NCBI GenBank assembly: GCA_007130885.1
Contig: SLRQ01000013.1
Span: forward strand, 75,004-139,003
Source of the DNA: Deltaproteobacteria bacterium
GTDB lineage: Bacteria; Myxococcota; Myxococcia; SLRQ01
Direction: 5' to 3'
DNA length: 64,000 nt
Position numbers and translations under genes: made by a program. Positions within the stretch are counted from its first letter, which is position 1. Each line of letters opens with the position of its first letter. The notes under the pieces are model-generated. The model had not been told where the DNA came from. It saw nothing but the letters and a program-made list of their open reading frames with translations, and ran no database searches. Of the stretch, positions 1 to 10,150 are shown piece after piece.

Positions 1-2
1 CA

Positions 3-551
3 CCAAGCAGGCTCATAGTTCCAACGATTCAGCTGCGAAAGGGACTTCCTGCTTCATTCGAGTTGAACTCGAAGATCCACTACCTCACCGGCAGCTCAAT
101 GGTCGGTCTCTCGGGCGGGCTACGATGGGCTCTGAATGAAGGCTTCGACTTTCTCCCGGACCTCTCGGTGGGAGGGCAAGGGACGAGGCTTGTAGGCACC
201 AAGGGCTTTGGACTCACCACATTTTCGGCTGACGTGCTGCTGGGCAAGTGGTTTCCGATAGCAGGCTCCGCAACCTTCGGGCCTTACCTTGGCTGGCAGA
301 GAGTCTGGGTGCATGCCGTCAGTAGTGTCATCGACTTCAATCCCGGCCATGAAGCAGCAGACAATCCAACCGGTGACGACAGCATCTTCGATACGGTAAA
401 CGCCGTGGACAACGGGTACGACCGGGTGGTGTTCGGTCTGCGCGTCAAGTCGTACGTCGCACAGTTCTTGCTCGAGGGAAGCTACCAGCCGGACTTCTTG
501 GGGTTGGACCCCGCCTTCAACATAATCTTCATGGTGGGTGTCGACTTCTAA
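3..551 (+). CDS. outer-membrane beta-barrel-like protein, 5' truncated by window edge
   Basis: Frame is open to the window start upstream of the listed ATG (reads PSRLIVPTIQLRKGLPASFELNSKIHYL...). Alternating polar/hydrophobic strands and terminal aromatic (VGVDF). Confidence 0.6.
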   Translation, partial: PSRLIVPTIQLRKGLPASFELNSKIHYLTGSSMVGLSGGLRWALNEGFDFLPDLSVGGQGTRLVGTKGFGLTTFSADVLLGKWFPIAGSATFGPYLGWQRVWVHAVSSVIDFNPGHEAADNPTGDDSIFDTVNAVDNGYDRVVFGLRVKSYVAQFLLEGSYQPDFLGLDPAFNIIFMVGVDF

Positions 552-1282
552 GTTGTTTGCCGAGACCGCAAGGTGTCGAGTGCGAGAGCCGGATCGTCGG
601 TGATGACGCCGTCGGCTCCACGATCCGCGAATTCGCGAATCGTTCGAGGATGGTTCACCGTCCAGACGTTCACCCTTAGGCCTTGCTTCCGCCACTTCTT
701 TATCGCTCGAGGGCTGGCGAGCGTGTGTTCCGGATGAATCGCGGCGACCGACAAGCCGGTGCGGTGCCAGCCGCGGCGAAGGTACCAGGCTTGACAACTT
801 CCGAAGAGCAGGGCGCGGCCCACGCCCGGCAGCAAGCTCTTGAACCTCCAGAGCGCGGCCGGATGGAAGGAAGAAATCATGACCCGTCGTTCTTCGAGCC
901 CGACTTTCTTTACCGCTTCCGCGACGGTCCTCTCCATGCCGGTGGCTGCGAATCCCTCGACCTTCATCTCCAAGTTGACGAGCACGTCTCGGCAGGCATC
1001 GAGCGCATCCTCGAGACTCGGAATCCGCTCGCCTTCGCCTATGTCGTACCGGCTAAGCTCACGGAGTGAGGCACCGGCCACATCTAAATGGGCACCAGCC
1101 ACCCTTTTTAGATCCGGGTCGTGTATCACCACGGCTTCGCCGGTGCGGCAAAGACGCACGTCCATCTCTATGCCGTCCGCGCCCACTCGGCGCGCGTGCT
1201 CGAATGCCGCCAGGCTGTTTTCGGGGCTGTGAGCGCTCGCTCCGCGGTGGGCCCATACAAGCACTTGAACTTTGTCTCCCAA
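548..1282 (-). CDS. glycerophosphodiester phosphodiesterase family protein
   Basis: WAHRGASAHSPENSLAAFEHARRVGADGIEMDVRL and VIHD motifs typical of GDPD. Confidence 0.92.
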   Translation of the reverse strand: MGDKVQVLVWAHRGASAHSPENSLAAFEHARRVGADGIEMDVRLCRTGEAVVIHDPDLKRVAGAHLDVAGASLRELSRYDIGEGERIPSLEDALDACRDVLVNLEMKVEGFAATGMERTVAEAVKKVGLEERRVMISSFHPAALWRFKSLLPGVGRALLFGSCQAWYLRRGWHRTGLSVAAIHPEHTLASPRAIKKWRKQGLRVNVWTVNHPRTIREFADRGADGVITDDPALALDTLRSRQTT

Positions 1283-1312
1283 AAAGCGGTCCCGTTGTGT
1301 TACTGGGTTTTC

Positions 1313-1435
1313 ATGCTACCCACTACCGAGGAGTGGATCGTAATCGGTTTGGTGCTGTTTCTGGTGATTGCAGCCTCTCGTCTCACCGATCTAGGCAATG
1401 CCTTGGGGCGTTTGTTCCTGGGATCTCGAGACTAA
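1313..1435 (+). CDS. minimal TatA-like protein (40 aa)
   Basis: MLPTTEEWIVIGLVLFLVIAASRLTDLGNALGRLFLGSRD: short TM helix followed by RLxDLGxALGR amphipathic helix, as in TatA/E. ATG internal to the listed ORF 1121..1435. Confidence 0.5.
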   Translation: MLPTTEEWIVIGLVLFLVIAASRLTDLGNALGRLFLGSRD

Positions 1436-1446
1436 AGGGTAAACGC

Positions 1447-2253
1447 TCAAGCCTCTCCCTCCGGCTCTACATCGTCGAGATTGGCGGCGGCCCTAGCCGA
1501 AGTCCTTCTGCGATGTGTCTCTACGAGTCGAACTCGGGCCGAACGGCGCACCTCCAAGTGAAGCTTGGCATCCGCGGCCAGCTCACGTACGGCGGGCTCC
1601 GGCAAAAGGGGCACCAGCTTCAGTGCGATCTCGGTCGGTGTATATGGGTTGTTCGCGAGCGCCTTGCGTACCATGAGGCGGGTCGACCATCTTCGGCTTC
1701 TGTAGATCTCGATCAGAACCTCCGGACGGCAAGGACGCCTTGCCGCCATGCGTACGACTTCGGGCTCGGTGAGTTTGGGATGACGAAGCAGGTCACTGAT
1801 GACCCTTGGGTTCGGATCGGTCTGCAAGCGGGACATAACTACCGGGTCGGCTGTCTTTGCCATTTGCCGTCGCATGCCCACGGTCTGTGATCGCATCTCG
1901 TGATCGATGCCCTGTTCCCTGGTTGAGTCGAAGCTGCGGGCTGGAGCGGGCCGCATCAGCAGCCTTCGCACCTCGTCTTGGCCTGAAGCCACGGCTTCAG
2001 CGTAAATGTCGGAGGCCGTGTCGAGCTCGCCCATCTCCGATAGTGCGGATATGATCGCGTCGAGAGCGGTCGCGGCACCCCTGTCTCCCCCTCGGCGGCG
2101 AGCAAGAAGTGTCTCCAGTATTTCGACGGATATTTCAGGAGAGATGCTTTCTAGAATACGGCGTGCCGTGTTCTGCCGAAACACCACATCCAAGCCGGTC
2201 AGCCTTCGAACGAGCCGGGTTGCAAGACCGGCTGCTCTAGACCCTTCATTCAT
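1447..2253 (-). CDS. hypothetical HEAT-like/leucine-rich-repeat-variant protein
   Basis: Helical repeat-like sequence (RLQTDPNPRVISDLLRHPKLTEPEVVRMAARRPCRPEVL). Start chosen at MNEGSR; listed ORF begins 2307. Confidence 0.6.
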   Translation of the reverse strand: MNEGSRAAGLATRLVRRLTGLDVVFRQNTARRILESISPEISVEILETLLARRRGGDRGAATALDAIISALSEMGELDTASDIYAEAVASGQDEVRRLLMRPAPARSFDSTREQGIDHEMRSQTVGMRRQMAKTADPVVMSRLQTDPNPRVISDLLRHPKLTEPEVVRMAARRPCRPEVLIEIYRSRRWSTRLMVRKALANNPYTPTEIALKLVPLLPEPAVRELAADAKLHLEVRRSARVRLVETHRRRTSARAAANLDDVEPEGEA

Positions 2254-4096
2254 CGGACCGGGCCTCTGGCTCCTTCTCCCTAGCTGAATTGCTTCGCGGC
2301 TCGTCAATGACGGCTTTCGCGGCCTCGTCCAAAAAAGCTTCTACCTCGAGCCGGCGCGGATCGCTTGGAGGAGCTTCAAGAATGGCGAAGAAAGTCATGC
2401 TCTCTCTAGAGGCGAGCGTCGGCGGTGACTTATTTGCAAGCCTCGAGCGTAGGTCCTCGATGTCCTCCGCGCTCTCTATGAGCCATAGGTCCTCGGATGA
2501 GGGCAAGGGGGCCAAAACGACTTTTACTTCTTCCAGGCTCGCGCCGGATATGTCGCGGATGGCGGCCGTTACGCCGAGCTCATTCAGTTTCTTCTCGTGA
2601 ACGGAGTGGTTTGTGACCTTGCCGCGGATGAAGAACAGCTCTTTTCCGCTCCGGCTGGGATAGACTCCAACGCCGTCGAGCTTCACCACTGCGTTGTCGG
2701 AAGGACCAAAATAGAAGGCTTTGCCAAAGCGTTCGCCAGAGAACAGCGAGGCGTCGATCGGCCCCTCCGTTCGCAGAAGCACGAAGGTGCCGAACGCAAC
2801 TGCCAGCACAGCCACCATGAAAAAGGTGTTCGCGGTTACGGCAATCGCCGCGCCTGCGCTCCCCAGACGAAACCGAGGTTTTTCTCGTTGCTCTTCCGAG
2901 GTGGGGCCGCCCTCCTCGGCTTTCTTGAGATTGACCCGGCCGAGCGCCGTTCGACCGCCATGCTCGGTGGTGGCTTCATCTTTCCCGAATACAGGAGGAT
3001 CCTGCGTGCTGTCCTCCCGTCTCTTGGTGTAGGCGGGAGCGTAATCAGGGTCGTCCATGCCTTCGCCGAGGGAATCTTCGTATTCTTGGAGGCTTCCTCC
3101 GTCCAGCGCGCCGGGATCGAGTACATCAGCCTGGGGGTCGGCGCTTTCGTACGGATCCGGCTCCATGTCACCTGTCGCGAAGTGCCCGGCCTCATCTAGT
3201 GAGGATGTCATTGGCTGAAGCTCTTCGGGGTCGAATGCATCCGCGGCCGGATCATCGATATCCACGGCCAGTAAGTCCTCTTCCCGCCCCGTCTCATCGT
3301 TGCGGGCATTGGTCTCCATGACGTCGAGATCCAACCCTCCCACCTCGACTTCTTCATCCGCGGTAGCGGGCTCCGGCCCGTCGCTCTCCCAGCCGGTGTC
3401 TTCCTCGGCCTTGGTCCGGTCCGCCTCGGATTCACCCCAGCTCGAGATGTCGGCGTCCGGCGGCTCCCCAAGTGCAGCGTCCAGCTCCGGCAATCCGCTG
3501 GGAGCAATCCGGGATGCATCCGGCTCCTCGGTCGAGGCTTCTTCAGCCTCATCGAAGGCCTTGTCGACACTCTGTTCGAAGTACTCGGAGATTTTCCGAT
3601 CCTCGGGCGGGGAAAGGCCCTCCTCCTCGTGCTGATGGTCCGGGTCTGACAACCATTCTTCCGTTGTTTCTTTTGTAAGTGTTTCAGGCTGCGCCTGCTC
3701 CTCCTGGGCTGCCTTCTTGGGCAGTCCGGAGGAAAGCAGGTCACCGGATACTCCCTGTTCGATCTCGAGGAGTGAATGGAGGTCATCGGCGAGGTCCCCG
3801 CTCAGCAAAGCGTCGAGCTCGGGGCTGGACAGGTTGTGGTCCTTGTCGGGGTCCTTTGACGAGCCGTCGTCCTCGTCGCTTGACGCGTCATGGCCGGAAG
3901 CGACGCCTTCTTCCGCTTCGGCCGATTCTTCATCGGGCCCGGATTGCGGCCTCGGCTTACCGGGAACTCCCCCAAGGTCACCCGGCACGTGAAATGCGGA
4001 GTTGCAACGTATGCATCTAATGGTGGCTCCGCCCGGACCTACCTTCTCGTCGGACACGCGGAACTGGCTGCCGCAGTCACTGCAACGAACGTTCAT
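2246..4096 (-). CDS. MJ0042-type zinc-ribbon protein with long acidic linker, TM and DUF3426-like C-terminus
   Basis: N-terminal MNVRCSDCGSQFRVSDEKVGPGGATIRCIRCNSAFHV; acidic linker; TM segment; C-terminal IRGKVTNHS region. Confidence 0.8.
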   Translation of the reverse strand: MNVRCSDCGSQFRVSDEKVGPGGATIRCIRCNSAFHVPGDLGGVPGKPRPQSGPDEESAEAEEGVASGHDASSDEDDGSSKDPDKDHNLSSPELDALLSGDLADDLHSLLEIEQGVSGDLLSSGLPKKAAQEEQAQPETLTKETTEEWLSDPDHQHEEEGLSPPEDRKISEYFEQSVDKAFDEAEEASTEEPDASRIAPSGLPELDAALGEPPDADISSWGESEADRTKAEEDTGWESDGPEPATADEEVEVGGLDLDVMETNARNDETGREEDLLAVDIDDPAADAFDPEELQPMTSSLDEAGHFATGDMEPDPYESADPQADVLDPGALDGGSLQEYEDSLGEGMDDPDYAPAYTKRREDSTQDPPVFGKDEATTEHGGRTALGRVNLKKAEEGGPTSEEQREKPRFRLGSAGAAIAVTANTFFMVAVLAVAFGTFVLLRTEGPIDASLFSGERFGKAFYFGPSDNAVVKLDGVGVYPSRSGKELFFIRGKVTNHSVHEKKLNELGVTAAIRDISGASLEEVKVVLAPLPSSEDLWLIESAEDIEDLRSRLANKSPPTLASRESMTFFAILEAPPSDPRRLEVEAFLDEAAKAVIDEPRSNSAREKEPEARSDE

Positions 4097-4340
4097 GGGC
4101 TATCTTCTTCCCGTGTGGTCGGAACCCGGAGTCGGGTACGCCGGCGACAATGGACTGACTGAGAGCAAACGTATTCGAGTAAGGCGTTTCGGGATGGTAA
4201 TGCTCATTATCCGCTCTGACGGTTGGCGCATCAAGCCGGGGATGTTTTCATGCCGGCAGTAAGGCGATTTTCAGGGCTGCCGGGGAAAGCGTTGAGAAAG
4301 TGCTGGCGCTACCTCCGTTCGGCCCGGTAATGTTCTGCTG

Positions 4341-5072
4341 ATGGGCAGAAAAGCAGACAGTTCGCGAAGCGAGAGATCCGTGGAAGTTTCCGGCGAAGAC
4401 GTGCCGATCAAGCTGATCAAGCGCTACACCAACCGCAAGCTCTACGACACCGTCGAGAGCCGCTATGTGACGCTGGACGAGGTCGCCGAGATGATCCGAG
4501 CGGGGCAAGAGGTTCGGATCGTGGATAATCGCTCCAAGGAGGACCTCACCAGTGTCACCTTCGCGCAGATTATCTTCGAGCAGGAGAAGAAACGCGCGAG
4601 GATGCCCCTCGTCGTTCTACGAGACATAGTCCGTCACGGTGGGGTGAGCGTGCATGATTTCTTCGAGCGCGAGATCCAGCCGCGGGTGGTTTCCATCCGA
4701 GAGGGTGCCGAACAGCAGTTCGAGAAGATTTTTCGGCGCGAGCGGGAGGAGCGCATTGCGCGAGAGCAGGAGGAAGCGGCCGGCAAGGAGCAGCCTTGCT
4801 CCTCCGAGGATTCGGCGGATGGCGTGCGGGAAACCGGCTCGTCCGCCGGCAAGGAGTGCGCCGCGATGTTGCGGTTGATTACGGACCTGCGGGAGGGGAT
4901 CGAGTCTTGGCAGCGCAGCTTCGACCACCGCGTCCAGGCCACCGTTCGGGATGCGGCGAGATTGCCGGTCAAAGCCATGAACATTCCCTCGCTGCGGAAA
5001 AGCCTGTCGGTTCTGCGCGAAAGGATCGAGGACCTGGACGAGAAGCTGGCCGACATGGAGGATTCCGGCTAG
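4341..5072 (+). CDS. polyhydroxyalkanoate synthesis regulator DNA-binding domain (PhaR-like) protein
   Basis: IKLIKRYTNRKLYDTVESRYVTLDEVAEMIRAGQEVRIVDNRSKEDLTSVTFAQIIFEQEK. Confidence 0.9.
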   Translation: MGRKADSSRSERSVEVSGEDVPIKLIKRYTNRKLYDTVESRYVTLDEVAEMIRAGQEVRIVDNRSKEDLTSVTFAQIIFEQEKKRARMPLVVLRDIVRHGGVSVHDFFEREIQPRVVSIREGAEQQFEKIFRREREERIAREQEEAAGKEQPCSSEDSADGVRETGSSAGKECAAMLRLITDLREGIESWQRSFDHRVQATVRDAARLPVKAMNIPSLRKSLSVLRERIEDLDEKLADMEDSG

Positions 5073-5236
5073 ACCGAGTCCTCAACTTCGTCTTCCGGAG
5101 GCCGGCCCCGCCTCGATCCCGGATCTGATCTTCACGAACTGTAGGGTAGTGGCCGGAAACAGTAGTGTCGGAAATCGCGTGACCTGAAAAACCGCTCGTG
5201 TTAGTAGGCGCGCTGGGGAACCGATTCGAGCTCACT

Positions 5237-6940
5237 ATGAACGTCTTCTTCGGCATTCTGCAGCTTATTGGTGCCCTGGCCGTGTTCCTCATCGGCATGA
5301 AGCTCATGTCCGAGGGCCTACAGAAGGTGGCGGGCTCACGTCTGAAGTCCTTGCTCGGAATGATTACCGGCAACCGGTTCACCGGAGTTCTTACAGGGCT
5401 TACGATCACGCTCCTGGTACAGTCGTCGAGCGCGACGACGGTCATGCTGGTAGGGTTCGTCTCGGCCGGCCTGCTCACCTTGACGCAATCCATCGGCGTA
5501 ATAATGGGTGCCAACATCGGTACGACCTTCACCGCATGGCTCGTCTCGTTGCTCGGGTTCAAGATGAACATCACGGCCTTCGCGTTGCCGCTGGTGGGCG
5601 TCGGCTTCCCATTGACGTTCATGCACGGTGCCCGGAGGAAGCAGTGGGGGGAGACGCTCATCGGCTTCGGTCTGCTTTTTCTCGGCCTTGCGCTGATGAA
5701 GGACTCGGTGCCGGTATTGGACGATCCCGGTCAGATGCAGTTCGTGAAGAGATTGGTCGAACTCGGAGGCTGGTCGTTGGTGCTCTTTGTTTTGCTCGGC
5801 GCCGCGCTCACCGTAGTGCTTCAGTCCAGCTCCGCCGCCACGGCTCTAACGCTGACCTTGGCGGCCCTGGGCTGGATACCCTACGACATGGCTGTTGCCA
5901 TGATTTTGGGTCAGAACGCAGGTACTACCGTCACCGCGAACCTGGCCGCCATAGGGGGCACGACGGACGCAAGACGCGCGGCCAGGGTCCACTTGATCTT
6001 CAACTTGGTGGGCGTCGCCGGCGCGATCTTCCTCTTGCGGCCGGTTCTCTTGCCCTTCGTCGATCTTTTGACCCCGGGCGATCCGAACGTCGATTTCGGT
6101 CTGCTTCAAGGAGATTCGGCGGCGTTGGCGGCCGCTTCTGGAGTGGTAACGATTCACTTGGCGGTGTTCCATACGCTTTTCAATGTTTCAAATACCCTCG
6201 TGCATCTGCCCTTTGTGACCCACATGGAGAGATTGGTTCGCTGGTGGGTGCCCGACGAGGAGGATGGCCAGCCGAGGCTGCTCTACCTTTCCAGCGACCT
6301 CATCGAGACTCCGGAGCTGATGGTGATTCAGGCCAGCAAGGAGATGCAGAGGATGGCCGAGGTGGTGAGGGAGATGTTCGGCGCCGCCATGTACATTCTC
6401 CTTCACCCGGACAAGAGCCTCGGCAGCCTCGTTGAGGAAACGCTTGCCAAGGAGGAGCTTTGTGACGCGCTCGAAAAGGAGATTGTGTCTCACCTTACTC
6501 TGACCGCGCGGGCGGCGACCTCGGCCAAGGCCTCGAGAAAGGTTGCCGAGCTGATACAAAACACTCACCGCCTCGAGAGAATCGCCGATCACTGCGCGGT
6601 TCTGATTCGAATCTCCCAAAGGATTCACGAGAGCGACCAGTACTTCGACGAGGTCGATGTAGCTGACCTTCAAGCTCTTGGAGACCTGGTCGATCAAGCT
6701 CTCGAGAACGTAGGCAACTACATGGTGGGACAGTCGAGCGCGGAGGCGGCGGAGATCATCGAGAACCGCATCGACGAGCTAAGGCGCAACCTCCGCTCTC
6801 GCCACATACTTCGAATGAGAGAATGCGGAGACATGCTCGAGACCGAGCTTGCCTTCCTCGACGCCATCACGCACCTGGAGGAGATTGGCGACCGAGCCGT
6901 GGGCATAGTGAGGCTGGCCGAGACGACCCGCATGATGTGA
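5237..6940 (+). CDS. Na/Pi cotransporter family protein with PhoU-like C-terminus
   Basis: Two QSSSA repeats (LLVQSSSATTVMLVGFV, VVLQSSSAATALTLT), multiple TMs, helical PhoU-like tail. Confidence 0.92.
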   Translation: MNVFFGILQLIGALAVFLIGMKLMSEGLQKVAGSRLKSLLGMITGNRFTGVLTGLTITLLVQSSSATTVMLVGFVSAGLLTLTQSIGVIMGANIGTTFTAWLVSLLGFKMNITAFALPLVGVGFPLTFMHGARRKQWGETLIGFGLLFLGLALMKDSVPVLDDPGQMQFVKRLVELGGWSLVLFVLLGAALTVVLQSSSAATALTLTLAALGWIPYDMAVAMILGQNAGTTVTANLAAIGGTTDARRAARVHLIFNLVGVAGAIFLLRPVLLPFVDLLTPGDPNVDFGLLQGDSAALAAASGVVTIHLAVFHTLFNVSNTLVHLPFVTHMERLVRWWVPDEEDGQPRLLYLSSDLIETPELMVIQASKEMQRMAEVVREMFGAAMYILLHPDKSLGSLVEETLAKEELCDALEKEIVSHLTLTARAATSAKASRKVAELIQNTHRLERIADHCAVLIRISQRIHESDQYFDEVDVADLQALGDLVDQALENVGNYMVGQSSAEAAEIIENRIDELRRNLRSRHILRMRECGDMLETELAFLDAITHLEEIGDRAVGIVRLAETTRMM

Positions 6941-6998
6941 TTTTTAGTCGTGACGAGAGGCTGGCGCCGAAATAGGCCCAGTTTTATACTAGCGTCCC

Positions 6999-7373
6999 AT
7001 GGACGCTAGTGAAGCTGCTCGAGTTCTTGAGGACGAAGAGGTCGTTCCCGTTGCTCAAGCAAATCTCATCCAGGGCAAGGAACTCCTCGCGGTTTGCCTG
7101 GACGCCGACATACCCGTGGTGCTGGGAGGAGACCCGGGTTGCAAGAGCGGGGGTTGCTCACCGCGAGTTGTTCTCTACGCGCGGGAGTCCGACATACCAC
7201 GCTTGCGAACCCTGCTCGAGGCTCGGTGGGCCGAGATGCTGAGGCGCGAGGGTACGGTGCCGCCTCCGGTTGAAGGTTCCGAAGCCGAGGGTGAGCCTCC
7301 CTGTCCGGCTTGCGGCACTTCGGCGCCTCTGGTGGATGGAGCATGCAGCGACTGCGGCTTGCAGCTCGCTTGA
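6999..7373 (+). CDS. DUF2007-like protein with C-terminal zinc ribbon
   Basis: N-terminal QGKELLAVCLDADIPVVLGGD...LYARESDIPRLRTLLEARW; C-terminal CPACG...CSDCG. Confidence 0.6.
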   Translation: MDASEAARVLEDEEVVPVAQANLIQGKELLAVCLDADIPVVLGGDPGCKSGGCSPRVVLYARESDIPRLRTLLEARWAEMLRREGTVPPPVEGSEAEGEPPCPACGTSAPLVDGACSDCGLQLA

Positions 7374-7424
7374 GTTTGCCCGAGGCCGCTCGCACCGCCT
7401 GACGGCGTCGCTAGATGGGGAAGT

Positions 7425-8093
7425 TTAGCTCGATGATTGTGCCCGGTCTATCGCCGAGACGGCCTGCTCTATCCGGGCGGTATCGATATCGCGGCTGTTT
7501 GACAAGAGTTCGTCTCGAAGGCTCTCGAGCTCGGTTACGACTTCTTCCTCCTCCAATGCGGCGGGTACGCATCGTGGATGGACATTCATGGGCCCGACTC
7601 TAGCCTGGCCTCCGAACCGAACTTCCTTGGCCAGCGCAACGCGCACGGAGCCTTTTTCTATTGGCTCTCCGCACTTCTTGCAACGGGACCGACCGGAAGG
7701 AGCAACCTCCGCGTAGGGGAGCGTTCGTTTCTGACGGCGTCTATCCTCGGCCTTGGCCTTTACCGTCCGTAGCTCTTCCAGAGATGGAACACCCTCCGGC
7801 GGACTCTTGGCGACCTTCCAGGCCTCCATCTCGTATGCTTCTTCCACTTGCTCGAACATTCTCTGTGCCGCGCACTCGATGTGATGCCACATGTAGCCGG
7901 GACCGTAGAAGCCATCCACCAGAATGCCGAGGCGTAAAGCCTCCTTGGCGATCTTATGTCGGCATGTCTTGCACTTGGATGCGCCGGACCGCGCGGGTTC
8001 GATTACGTACCGCGGTTGCTCGATTGCTCCCTCGTTTTTTTCGCTGACGTCTCCCATGGAGGTGTTCATGTCGGATTCCGCTCGGTTATGCAA
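7425..8093 (-). CDS. protein with two PARP-type zinc fingers
   Basis: CKTC-x26-HIEC and CKKC-x30-HPRC, each in a YVIEPARSGASKC / YAEVAPSGRSRC context. Start could be the internal MNTSMGD. Confidence 0.75.
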   Translation of the reverse strand: MHNRAESDMNTSMGDVSEKNEGAIEQPRYVIEPARSGASKCKTCRHKIAKEALRLGILVDGFYGPGYMWHHIECAAQRMFEQVEEAYEMEAWKVAKSPPEGVPSLEELRTVKAKAEDRRRQKRTLPYAEVAPSGRSRCKKCGEPIEKGSVRVALAKEVRFGGQARVGPMNVHPRCVPAALEEEEVVTELESLRDELLSNSRDIDTARIEQAVSAIDRAQSSS

Positions 8094-8395
8094 CCCTAAT
8101 GAGCCTTAGAAAACGGGGGCAAACCAACCTATGCCGCATCGTCGTGGGGAGGAGCTATACGAAGTATGCGGGTAGGGTAAGACGCCGTTGCCCCGGCCAT
8201 TTTTCGTGGCTACGAGAGCAAAAGCCGCGGGTGCGGCATCCATCGAGCATCGCGATCTTCGTGAAACTCGCGTTTGCGCGGAGCGCGGAAAGTAAGCAGG
8301 CTGCGAAGCGGCTCATCCGTTACGTGAGGCGCGAAGCGGACAACATGGCCACCTGACCGCCGCCGTCCGCGGCACCGGCGGGTGGAAGAGGGGGG

Positions 8396-10015
8396 ATGAT
8401 TATGCTTGAGAAGTATTCGGTTAGAACATCTATTGCCTGGCTTGCAATTTTGCTCCTGGCCGCGGCCGGCTGCGGCAACGGGGACAACGGCGGGAACCCC
8501 TGCGATGGAGTGGAGTGCAACTCACCGCCGAATCCCACTTGTGACGGCACCGATATAGTCACTTACGAGGATGAGGGCTACTGCGAGGATGGTGACTGTA
8601 TCTACCCGGAGGAAAGGATTCCTTGTGATGACCCGCCCCCCTCTTACTGCGACGGAGACGTTGAGGTGTCATACGACGAGATGGGTGTCTGCGTCGACGC
8701 GGAGTGCGAATACACCGAGACCGAGACCGTCTGCGCCGATATAGAGCATGTGTGCGATGCGGACGCGGGGGGGTGTGTGGATCTTTGCGCCGATGTGAGC
8801 TGCCCGCCTCGCGATACCTGGTGCGATGGAGACACCTTGATGATGGAGGTCGGTCATTGCGATTGGGAAACCGGTGACTGCGAGTACGAGGAAGTCGAGA
8901 CCGACCTGCCTGACTGCGCTTTTGCATACAACTTCGACTTCGAGCTTTGGACCGACGATCAGCCCGACGGTTTCTATCTGGATCCGACCAGCGGCTTCAG
9001 CGTTATTCCAGAGACCCTCGAGGTCAACAGCGGTCGTCGCTCCGCCTTGCTGGAGAGCACCGTGGCCGAGGACCGCAACTTGATGCCGTCAATTCCGTTC
9101 GAGCATCTCACGGAGGGTGAGCAGTACACCTTCCACTTCTGGTATCGCCTGGAAGGGCAGCCGGATGGCGAGTCGGCGGGCTCATTGCGGCCGATCATAC
9201 GGTTGGATGAGGGATCGGTAACCGGCACCAGAATAACGGAGCCCGTGGAAACCTGGCGAGAGGCCACCTTGACGACCCCGCCGATGAGTCGGGACCGGGA
9301 GAGCCTGCGGCCGTTCCTTCGCTTGAGGCGTGCCGAGGACGCCGCGGGGGTTTGGGCGCACACGGACGATTGGGCCGTGACCGTACCTAGGCCGCGTAAC
9401 CTCAACGGCAGGCGCGATCTCGACTCGCAACTCTTCCTGTTCAACGAGTCGTACTGGGTTGCGGCTGGCATAGATAACCAAGGAGTATTGTATCCCAGCG
9501 CTCGCTCCGCTGATGACGAGTACGACTACGATCAGCTTCTGTTCTCTTGGGTCGGAGAGCCGGATGACAGATTAGTGCCCGCGCCTTGGGACAAGGACGG
9601 CAGAGTCGCGGGACCGTCCGCCGGTGGGGCTCTGTTTGCTTTGGCCCAGTCGGTCACCGGCTACTGTGAGTGGCTTCGCTATGATCCGGAGGACGAGTCG
9701 TGGGGGGCCGTTGGTCACAGTGACTGCAGCAACCGCGAAGGAGATCCTACAGGGCTTCAGTACTCCTTGGAGGGAACATTGAATCTCGTCGCGCATCTCG
9801 ACGGGGTCGAGCTGCCGACCGAGGTGCCGCCCTGGTTCCATTTCGCTGCTTCATACTGGGAGACCGGTGACGGCGGCTCCTTGCTGTCTCACACCCAGGT
9901 GCCCGCGAGTGCCGACGGTGACGGCAACATCAATGCCGGAGAAACGCATCGAGCTCATCGTGCCTCGTTCCTCTCCGGCAAGGTCGACTCTCCGTATGTG
10001 ACCATTGTTCCGTAG
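8396..10015 (+). CDS. Cys-rich lipoprotein of unknown function
   Basis: Lipobox LLLAAAGC; repeated CDG...CxDxxCxY modules; C-terminal all-beta-like region. Confidence 0.75.
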   Translation: MIMLEKYSVRTSIAWLAILLLAAAGCGNGDNGGNPCDGVECNSPPNPTCDGTDIVTYEDEGYCEDGDCIYPEERIPCDDPPPSYCDGDVEVSYDEMGVCVDAECEYTETETVCADIEHVCDADAGGCVDLCADVSCPPRDTWCDGDTLMMEVGHCDWETGDCEYEEVETDLPDCAFAYNFDFELWTDDQPDGFYLDPTSGFSVIPETLEVNSGRRSALLESTVAEDRNLMPSIPFEHLTEGEQYTFHFWYRLEGQPDGESAGSLRPIIRLDEGSVTGTRITEPVETWREATLTTPPMSRDRESLRPFLRLRRAEDAAGVWAHTDDWAVTVPRPRNLNGRRDLDSQLFLFNESYWVAAGIDNQGVLYPSARSADDEYDYDQLLFSWVGEPDDRLVPAPWDKDGRVAGPSAGGALFALAQSVTGYCEWLRYDPEDESWGAVGHSDCSNREGDPTGLQYSLEGTLNLVAHLDGVELPTEVPPWFHFAASYWETGDGGSLLSHTQVPASADGDGNINAGETHRAHRASFLSGKVDSPYVTIVP

Positions 10016-10035
10016 GTTCGGACTAGAAGAGTCGT

Positions 10036-10072
10036 GTCGAAGCCGGTCTCTCGCCGAGAGGCCGGCTTCGAC
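10036..10072 (+). terminator. strong hairpin downstream of 8396..10015
   Basis: gtcgaagccggtctctc-gcc-gagaggccggcttcgac: 17-bp arms with a single G.T wobble and 3-nt loop; no obvious T-tract. Confidence 0.55.
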
Positions 10073-10150
10073 CGTTCAAGCAGTAAGCCGCCGGCGCGGA
10101 ACTCACCTGAACCGTTCGGGCCCGCGGCGGAGGGTGTCGCGAAACCCTCT

